Of a stretch of DNA of 64,000 nt, positions 14,001 through 24,735 are shown one piece after another. The stretch is from Eriocheir sinensis (taxonomy: Eukaryota; Arthropoda; Malacostraca; Decapoda; Varunidae), in assembly GCF_024679095.1 (NCBI RefSeq), contig NC_066518.1:9915583-9979582 (forward strand). Direction: 5' to 3'. The position numbers and the translations under genes were made by a program. The notes under the pieces are model-generated. The model did not search any database. It was not told the origin of the DNA and saw only the letters and a program-made list of their open reading frames with translations. How positions within the stretch are numbered: position 1 is the first letter of the stretch; every line of letters starts with the position of its first letter.

Positions 14001-17000
14001 GGAACTGTATGAAGCTGCTAAAACTATACAGAAGGCATACAGACTCTATAAAGGACGCAAACGACTCCAGGAACAAGACAAAGAAAGACAGGCAGCCATT
14101 GTCATTCAGAATTACTACAGACGCTATAAGCAGGTGATTTTGCCATTGTTTTGATGGAGCAAGTTCCTATAGTTTGCATTATCCTCTATTCTAGTGATAA
14201 TGGCAAAGTTTCCTTAATTATTTGTATTTGTAAATATAAAGAAATGCCTTGTCATACATTTTGGCATATTTTTTTTATGAACCTATATTTTTTAGTTGGA
14301 AATTAGTCTTCTTACACTGTAAGATCTTTTCAGGTATGATGCTGACTATATATGCCAGTGTAGTGGAATGTTAACTCACCCATTTTTTTTACTTTACTTT
14401 TCAGTATGTTTACTTCAGACAAATGAGTAGAGCTGCTACTTTAATCCAGAATCAGTTTCGTTCTTATTGTGAGCATAAACGTTTCAAGAAAAGTTTGGAG
14501 GGGAGCCATGCAAATGTTAACTTTTCTCTGAGAGGGTCACGGGAAACTACTCCCATCCCCACATTAAAGTGAGTTTTATATTTGTTTTGAAATACATAAA
14601 TGACATTCATCCATGCCAGTATCAAGATATACACCCTATTTTGAGACCTGATTCAGTGGAAAGTTGTATGTTTGAAACTTTTGTTATGCATTTATGTTTT
14701 AATGAAATAACTCGATAAGCAATTACACAAACAGATGTTCTCATGAGCATTATAAATTGGTTGGGTGTATGCAATACGGTAACTGTTGCATTCTCCAGAC
14801 GGACCTATTCTCAGCGCCGACAGCACCAAGCAGCTCGCAAGATCCAGCAATTTATGAGGCAGACAAAGCAAAAGTAAGTGTAGGAGCCATAACATTAATC
14901 AGACATGTTGGAGGTGTGTGTTACTGGCCTGCTCTATTATTTTACTCTCATAATATTAATGCATATGCTAGCTTTAAGAGAGGCTTTAGGGATAATGGGT
15001 TTGCTGCACACTGCTTACCAGACATTAGTGTGGGAGCTGTAGCTTTCCAGGTCTGTGGTAGATGGCAGTGTGATGACGTAGTTGTACATGTCTTTACTTT
15101 AGTACATCTTGGCTTCAGATTTTGCCTCCAACTAAGGAATGTGTAAAGTAAAATCTAATCCCTCAAACTTGTTTGGGGACTGAATTTGAATTTCATGGAA
15201 ATTTCCTCAGAATGCAAATACCATAGCATTTAGATTTTTTAAGATACTGTAAATTATGGTACCAAAATTGTCATAGTATTAAAACATCTGCAATGGGGGT
15301 CTTTCAAAGCTGCTGCTGTGTGGAGGGCAGTGCTGTGCTTGGTGCACCACATTTCTGGAGCAAGCAAAGGAGCACCACAATATCTGTCCGTTGATTCAGT
15401 GGTACGCTGTGAGGCAGAGTACCATTACGTTTCATTAAAATCATTCAGATAATACCTTATGAATACATAACAAGAAAACATTGCTCTTCATGTTTTGTTT
15501 CTTGAAAAACTAAGCCAAAATGGGGGAACTTGGCAGCTGAATTACCAGGCTTCACTGTTTTGACTTTGTATTACAAGAAACAAAGAGAGCTGTGTTTTGT
15601 TATTTTCATAAGGGATTATTTTAGTTATTTTAAGTAGACATGATGATCTGCGGCCCCACTCCTCACCACAGAACCAAAGGAGAGACATTGTGCCCTCCTA
15701 CAGATGGCACAGCCTTACTAGGTGATTCTAAAGATAAATTATGAAGACGTTTAAAAGTATGTCTGGAGATGAAAATGAAGGTAACGTTTAATGATCAGTT
15801 GGAAGAAGAATGCCCGATGATTGGGAATAAAACTAAACTGGGTACGAGAATACACAGTCAGTGTAAACCCAACCCGGGAATACTAAATCAAGGGAGACAA
15901 CGTATCGGGTGGAGAGATGAGTCTTTGCCAAAGCAGGATGGAGTACACTAACATCAGGTTGAGAGGGGTGGAGAGTGCTGGGAAAGACCTTTGTCCTACA
16001 GTGTACTAGTTATGGGTGATGGCAATGCTGCCCTCTTCATGGCAGAAACTTTAATGTCTCCTTTTCATTTTAATATCCAAATTTACAATCTCCACAGCAA
16101 TGGGGGACTTGGTAGAGGGTATCACTTATCTGTTCCCTTGTCTGTAGCAGGCAAAAGGGCACAATACCTTTCTCTGCTTCTCTAAACAGCAATGATATTA
16201 TTTCATTGAAATAAGTTTCAATCACTTTAACAGACTTTGCCCATCTTATTTTATATCTTGCAAGCAAAGCCATTGCAAGAACATCAAGGTGATGCAAAGT
16301 TGATTGAAATTGCGCTCATAGTGTTGTTTGGCTCATGCATAAATTAACCACATGCATTGACTGCATCAGCTTCATTTATGTCAAAAATAAGATTGAAATA
16401 AATGCTGGCACAAAAAATCCCAGAGAGTTTGTTTAATGAAGAGATTTTCTATTCTCTTTTTCTATTACTCTCTCGGTCCCACACGTCCAGTTAGCGCGAG
16501 GCAGCCTCTCGTGTATTGAAACACACGAGAAATTAAGCGAGACAAGGTGAGGGTGAATGGTCCCACACGTCCAGTTAGCGCGAGCAGCCTCTCGTGTATT
16601 GAAACACACGAGAAATTAAGCGAGACAAGGTGAGGGTATTCACCGGCTGCCTGGGATTGAACCCGCGACCAACGTGACGGGAGAGCCACTCCTTACCGAG
16701 CCGGCCAAAGAGGTACCCCACTGGCTAAGTGGGTTATGGGAGGCTCGTTCATCAGGCATAGTTGCTGCACTACACAACTTTCCCCTCTATGTAGATTAAT
16801 TTCTGGGTGTTGACACCTTTAGACTGTGACCCATTTTGGTGCACTATTTCACAATGTCCCCGTAGAGACATACAGTAGAGCCCCATTTAGCGCGAGAATT
16901 AGGTGGATGAACGCGGTCACGCTAACTGAATTCGCGCTAATTGAATAAAGTAACCAATATGAAAAAAAATATTTGGTGCACACGTGGGTCTGACTTTTGG

Positions 17001-20000
17001 GTTTGATACTTACTCAAAATAATCACTCACATTAAAAAAAAAAAAAACTACAATTGGCTGAGCTCTGAAAACACGCTTGTGATTCGCTGGGAATCCGATG
17101 ACGTCATCGCCGGCGCTCACCCGGTCAGCGGCCTCGCTGCCTTAAGGCAGTATCACACTTGGACAACCGGCAAATCCAAATTTTCCGGGTGTGCATCACA
17201 CACGGCCAAGGTCAGTTGCCCGTATCCACATCCACAACGTAAACAAAGCACTTGCCCTGTATCAGCGCTGCTGCGCATCATGGCGGCTTGTGCCGCGCAT
17301 CATGGCGGCTTGTGCCGCGCATCATGGCGGCTTGTGGCGTGCATCATGGCAGCTTGGCGCAATTTTCAAAATTCAGTCATGGTGGCTGCTCGCACTAACT
17401 GAGGCTTTCGCGCTAATTAATTTTTTTCTTGGTAGATGGTGGCTTGCGCTAAGTGGGGCTCTACTGTACCTCCAACACTTCCCATTTTCTATTTACCCTC
17501 AGAGCATGGGCCATCCTACCTGTTACCCCTTCAGGGAAACTCAACAGAACCGCAGGATAGGATGCCCACCGCTTTGCCACCAGTTTAATGAAGAGATTTT
17601 CTATTCTCTTTTTCTATTACTCTCTCGGTCCCACACGTCCTCTGCGTGTATCAAAACACACGAGAAATTAATCAAGACAAGCTGAGGGTATTCGCCGGCT
17701 GCCTGGGATTGAACCCGCGACTAACGTGACGGGAGAGCTACTCAGCTACTCCTTACCGAGTCGGCCAAAGAGGTACCCCACTGGCTAAGTGGGTTATGGG
17801 AGGCTCATTCATCAGGCATAGATGCCGCACTACATTTGATGTTTACATATTTAATTTGAAACTGCTGACAAAAAAGGAACATGAAGCCATATATGGCTAC
17901 TACAGTCACTGCACACATGGCAGTAATACAAGTGATATACATTGATTTGGGAAACTTGTAGCTTTGTGGTTGACTTGAAAAAGTAGCTGCAGGTACTGCT
18001 AGTAACCAACTCCTCATGTTGTTACCTTCCTGCCAGTAGTTTTGAAAACAAACTGCTATGGAAATTTAAGTGTCAGCATATTTTAACCAAAAACAAAGCT
18101 GTTAAAACCTGTACTTTGCTAATGCATTAGTATGAACCAAATATCACTGGACCTGACTTTATCACTTTTGCATCAGCTTGATGAAAAAATGGCAAATAGA
18201 TAATGGAATTTTCCATCAAGTTTTACATATTTTGGCTTTGCTTTGCAGGAAATAAAGCAAGATGGGAGATTTTTAATGTTAATTATATTTTCATGATACA
18301 TGATATATATGATATTTCTTATGAAATATTGTACTCTGCCTCACATATTTTTAGCAAAAAAAAAAGAGCTCCAGACAAAGGTACAGATAGTACAGTGATA
18401 CCATCTATGTACATAATTTCAAGTCACATTAAATGATGGGTATTTAATTATCCTTACACTAAAAAGAATGTAAATAAAAATTTACTTGTGGATTGTTGAC
18501 AATGATTTTTGGAAAGGTGGCTCATTAGTGCTGCACATGACTCCTTGCCTCAACGACTGCTGGCGAGTCACTGAGAGCGAGAGACTCGCTGTGTGAAAGA
18601 CTTGCTACCTACCAGACAGATGGTGGAGGGTAACCGTCATCAATATAATGTTGTGAAGGGAGACACAAGAGAATACTGAAAACTGTCATGATGCCAGTCC
18701 TGCTGGGAATTAAGACCAATATTGGGCTCTGACATGTAGAATGAGAGCCCTCCTGAGGAGAGATAAGGACAGTGAAGGCCATTTCAGTGCAAATAACCTC
18801 AGGCCTGCCTACTAGGCATGAAGAAGCTCTGCTCAAGAGCCTCCCTTTTATGTTAGTGCTATCCAAACAGAACATGGTTGCCTTTTGTCAGACATGCAAG
18901 GGTAGAGGGCTTGTTGGGTTGAGTATGTACATGGCAGACCCTTTGAGCAGGCAGCTCCCAACTGCTGGGTTACAGGTATTGAATGTTGATCCACCCATTG
19001 ACAAAAACCCACCTTATTTTGACATGAGCAGAAGGCTGTGGCAAGGTTGAGAGGTGGAAAGGCACATGATATTTGTAACAACAGTGCATAGCTGCTCCAA
19101 GCCGGAGGTGAGGCCATGATTCATGAGTTGCATGTGGTACAGTAATACCTTGCTCTACATCATTTTGACATGTCAAATTTGACTTTACAACGCTGTCCTA
19201 AAGTAAAAAAAAAATTCAGCGAGTGCCATTACATATGTCCAACTTTACACCCCTCAGCAGCATAGTCCATGTCAAAATGAAAGGATATGATGCCAGTCAG
19301 GCAAGCAAAACAAATAAAAATAGTAAAAACAGTGGTTAAAATTTAGAATAAACACAATATGTGGAAGGCCACTGACAGGTATTTGTCAGGCTAGAGACTA
19401 AATCATTCCTGAATCCTTATTAGCATAGAGCAAGAGGAAGGGGCCACTCCTTTGTTAAATTAAATTTTGGTCATATAGACATGCAGGGAATTGTTGAATG
19501 GATTTTCATATTAATCAATAGTTTAGATTTGTTAGTACCACATGCAACTAATAACTTGCTCACCCGACTCTAGCCGTTTCAACATGTATGGCACACCTCA
19601 TACTTCACCTTGTTTACAAGCACCACCTCCACCTCATTGCAAAAGTCATTTTAAGGCATTATGTCTGGTTTATGCAAAAAACGGGTTACGTCACCGAATT
19701 TAAAACCAATTAATGGCGTAGGTCAGGGTATGACTCCATTGACTTCCATATATGGCAGTTTGGTACCATTCCTCCTGACTAGAAGAAAGGGATTGTTGTC
19801 CCTATCTGGAAAGGGAAAGGAAACCATCAGAACTGCAACAACTACAGTGATTTTACACTGCTCAGTGTGCCAGGTAAGGTGCTTGCCCATCTATTGCTCA
19901 TGCAGATTTACAGCCAACTGCTGAAGTTGCAGAGACCTGCTTCAAGTACTGGCGGAGCGCCGATGAGTTTCGACAGGGGATGCTTGCAGCTTATGTTGAT

Positions 20001-23000
20001 CTCAAGAAGGCATTTGATGTAGTGCATCATGAGACACTCCGAGATATTCTACAACTCTGTGAGATTCCTGCAAGGATCATTGGTTTATTGACTAGCCTGT
20101 TAAGTATGGGGGGCTTCCTTCCTGTGAACAAGGGAGTGAGGCAGGGCTGTGTCCTTGCCCAACCACTTTTCAACACTCGTATGGACTGGGTACCATTCAG
20201 AAATGTGGATCAAAGTCATTGTGGACCATCGATTGGCAGTACCAAGGTCACTGACCTTATTTTTGCCGATGATACAATAATCCTTGCCAAGTTAATGAAG
20301 GTTCTAGTGATGGTCTTTGAGGAACTGCTTGATGAGGCTAAGCCTTTGGGACTTTGTTTCCAGGATTATGACCAAGGTACAGGTGTTTAGAGGCTTACTG
20401 GATGAAATAGTCTATGTTAGGTGCAAAGACACTAAATAGTGAACAGAAAAAAAAAGGAAACAATTCTTTTGGTAATAAATGTCTACGCAGAGTCGCTAGA
20501 ATGACTTGTCAAATCAGTGATTACTCTATGAGATTGAATTAGGGGCCTATTACCAGCTTAGACCATGAATGTCAACACCTGGCATACGGGCATGTGGCAC
20601 TCTACCCAGAAGTCAACCCTCTTCATTGTGTTGTTTCTGTAATAGACAATGCTGGGATGAGGAGGCCAATGGGACACCCATAAACCTAGTGGCTAGTTAT
20701 CCTGTTAGCTGTTTACCATTTACTGGGTTTCAAGAATGTGGAGTTGGCTAGCTTATCTTTATATAGCATTTGCTAAGCAGAAATATAATTATATTCTGGG
20801 TAAACCTAATTGTATGCTTTCCAGGAGCTGCCAAGATTACATAAGTCAAATGTTAGGTCTCTTAGAATGAAGTATTTCTGTGCTTTCAATTCAGTTCAAT
20901 TGGAGGGGCATTAGTTAACATTAACACGGAGAATTCTAAACGATGGTTTCCCCAAATTAAATATGATATTTATTGATGCTTAATTGATTATTAGTATTAC
21001 TATATGTAACTATTCAATAACTGAAGCATTGGGTGGGAAACGGAATGCAAAGTATTACAAGGCAGCACTTTGAATGGACCGTATTGGCTATACAGGCAGC
21101 GCCACATGTGGCCACTCAACTATGTCCTTTCCATAGAGTTCAAGTTATAGACTAGAGTGCGTCTGAGGCTGTCTCAGGGATACACGGCCATGATGCCGCC
21201 GTCGCCCCAAGCCAATGATTGCACACATTTCACTCCTACCCAATTTAAGTTTTTCTCCATGACAAAGAGTAAAGTCAGGAAATCGGGTAGGAGTAAAGTG
21301 TGAGCAGTCATTGGCTAGGAGCGGTGGCGGCACCAAGGCCTTATATATCCTGAAGGTAGCCTTAGACGCACTCTAGTACATAACTTACATAACTTGAGTT
21401 CTATGGAAAGTACTGCTTTGACAGTTTACCGAGTGGCCACGTGTGGCGCTGCCTGTTATAGGCAATACAGTCCATTTAGAAGGGTGGCAGAGGCTGTCCT
21501 TTTTTTACTTAGTGAAGTTTGCAAATAGTTTACAGATATCTTGTATCTACAGATATCTTGTATCTACTCTATTGTATTACATTGCCAGTATCGGTAATGT
21601 CTGGCAATGTTACATCATCAGTGTCCTGTCCAAAATGTTTCATTCCTTCCTGAAACTTGTGATATTTACAATGCTGTGTACCTGTATACACAAGAAGAAA
21701 ATACCATATTTATATGGTTATATGGGATTATGTAGCTCAGTAATATACATTAATATCTGACTCTAGGGCTGCCTGTCTAACTAAGTTTGTTCATTGCTAC
21801 CCTTACCTACTTTCTTCTGACCCACTCAGTAACAATTTCTTCATGAAATCTCTTCAAATGATAACACAGAGTTAATAAACTCACTCAAAAGACTCGTGAT
21901 CATCACATCACTGAGTGGCACTGGGGAAATACTAAGTAATATCAGATTGTGTTCGTAACAACTTACCAGTCTGAAGTCTGCCAAGTTAAAGAGTTCCGAT
22001 TACTTTGAAAAAGAAAAATTATAACAAATTATATTTCCTTAGTACTGCATATCTAATAACAATTCTTTTAATCTGCTGTATCAGTGTACAGGTATTTTAG
22101 GCAATAGCATATATACTAACTTATGCTTTGATATAATGCATGTCATCAATTTTGCAGGTATTTTCTCAAAACAAATTCAAGTATTTAACAAATCTGGATA
22201 TTGCTCTGATGCTTAAAAACTAAGAAAAAAAAATTGAAAATTTACAATAGTTAAGTTCTCTTATCCTCCATGACAATCATTGAGCTTCTAAATTAACATT
22301 ATCAATAAAAAATAATCTTATTTATGCTTCTAATGCTTGAATTTTTAGTACTTGATTGTGCCTTCATGATGCAAGATTTATATATAGCTTTGAAAAGTCA
22401 GGCTTACTGCTCCTCCTTTACCAGCCCATCATGTGTGACAAGGACTCATTCTAGTAACTTCTACTTAAAAAGGAGAATGTTAATCCATCTAAAGTATAAA
22501 TGGCTGACATTCAACATTTTCTTAAGAGATATTTCTGTGTCAAAATGAAGCAGTAAATCCTGCCTTTGAGTTGAGTGCATGCCTGTTAGTGGTGCTGTTG
22601 TCCTGTGGTTGTTGTACTGGTGTGGTGCAACAATCGCTGTCCAATCTATATTTACTTGTTCTCGTCTCTTTCCCGTAGCAGCATATGGGAGTTACTAACG
22701 GAAAAAACGGTGAGTTGGTCTGAGTCAAGCTCAAAATCACAGGAAGTATTATTTAAAGTTTTATGTGTTTGCTGTGTTGTGTTGTGTTGTGTTTCGGGGA
22801 ACCGCCACTCCATCTGCTCATCTCTTTCATTGTTTGTTAGAAAATTTTCCCATGAAAGTAAAATGTTGTAAGTGTTCACATGTAAAAATTATCATAAACA
22901 TCTCAATGCTGGGAAGAAGGAATGGTGGTCCAGTTTGTGGGGCATGTAGTGTACTGCAACTCTACTGTCCCTGTATAATTTACAAATTAGATTTTTTTAC

Positions 23001-24687
23001 ATTAAACCCTTTTTTTAGTTTGATACTATTTTTTCACCTTAACTTTTCCCTATTTAGTATGTACACATTATTCTATGTATGATGTTAGCTTCTCCTAATT
23101 TTTATAAGCAATAATGGTATAAAATAGGTATACCTACATGTAATTTCTGTGGCAGTAATGTGTAAGGCATTGCTGTTAGATATTACTGCACTAAATTCAT
23201 GTTTGCATTGCAAGATTAATGTGCTTGTTAACCATCATCAAAGTATATTGAGTGTTAATGACCTCATTGATGTAATTCTTCACACTTCTAGACTGTGTTG
23301 CTAGCGTAGTATATAAAAAATAGACGTTGACCTTAATGTATTCCATACCAGTGAGGTGAAGATGGTAATACCCACTGTTGAAAATTTTCTCCTATTACCT
23401 ATCTCTTGGCACTCCAGGTTACAGAGAGAACGAGCGCAAGCGGCCGAAAGAGAGAAGGTGGGCCAGGGGTGCCAGGTGGTGGGCCAGGGGTGCCAGGGAC
23501 CAGCAGTGGGGGGAGCAGTGGTGGGGGGGGTCGCAATTCAGCAACCCCTCCCACCTCTTCTCCACCAGCTCCCTCCAGCACGGGCGGGCCCCTCATCGGA
23601 GCACTCCCACCGCGACACAGACCCTTTACTCTCGAGCACAGCCCATGCACCTGACCAGTAAGTTAACCATGAAAATTACATTCATTACTTTAATAAATTC
23701 CTTCCATCAATAACTTTGTAGGCAATGGGTTAAAAACTTATATTCATAATCAATCCACAATCAAAATAATCTTACCTTGTTTTGTTACCATCATAGTCAT
23801 AACCTTTATAATTTACCATGTAACATACCTGAGAAAAGAGCAAATGCATCATAAGATTCCCCATTTTAACTGTAAAACACCTGCATTTTGCATAACAAAC
23901 TGTAGGAGTATTTTCTGAGACTGATCCTCCTCTAATACTCATAAGAAGAATTGTATCGCCTTACAGAATCTTTAGATTTGGAGCCACAAGGTATCTACCT
24001 GTCTATGACTCTGATGCCCTATCCCATACAAGAACTATCTTGGAAGTTGATCAGTGAGAGAATAATCTCAAGTTCTAACTATTCATAACTAACTGTTATG
24101 TCCAACAATGCTTTTTATGGAGCTGCCTTAGCAACTGAAATGCTTTTAAAAACAAAGTTCTTTTTAACATTTTCATTTTTATAATTTTTGTGCAATTTTA
24201 TTTATATTTTTAGAGCAGGTTTTTCATTATTTATTAACTAAGTTCTGATACATGCCTGATGGTCTGGGATTCCTCTGCACAAGCCTTGCAAGGTGGCAGC
24301 AGACCCTTCTCTTCTAATGGAGAGGTCACGTCCAGCAGGGGGTGGCAGGGAGTCTCCAGTCTGAGTGAGAGTGTAAATTATTAAAGGTAGCATCTTACTG
24401 AGAATGGTATAATGAATGAGTGTGGAAAGAGGTAGACAACTGAAGGTTATAAGAAAGGTTCATGATTACAAAACTAAACACGAAGGGGAAAGGAATCAAG
24501 GAAATTGATGGCAGGCAACAGAGTGTTATGGGAAAGTACACCACAGAATGTAATTTGGGTACAAGTAGAGTAAAAAAGGAAAGGATAAAAGTTTTACCAG
24601 TGTTACTGATTGTGTGGAGATGTATAAATGGGCAAGGTTTGCAGGGCTCTATAATAGTATGGTTAACAGGGAAAATAGGGATAAAAT

Positions 24688-24735
<48 letters not shown>

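Larger units (their letters stand above)
14874..23417 (+). other. Large CAMTA intron (8.5 kb) rich in transposon remnants
   Basis: This intron separates the last IQ exon from the C-terminal exon. Besides the listed elements (two SINE copies, a pogo-like element, a LINE reverse-transcriptase relic and a foldback element), the stretches 14874-16420, 17840-19770 and 20430-21060 hold no exon or element I can name. A solitary ACAGTAATACCTTGCTCTAC at about 19139-19158 resembles one end of a pogo-type transposon but no partner end was found. Confidence 0.6.

Noticed and set aside
19139..19200. Single pogo-like end ACAGTAATACCTTGC
   Set aside because: No matching inverted end was found downstream, so no element is called.
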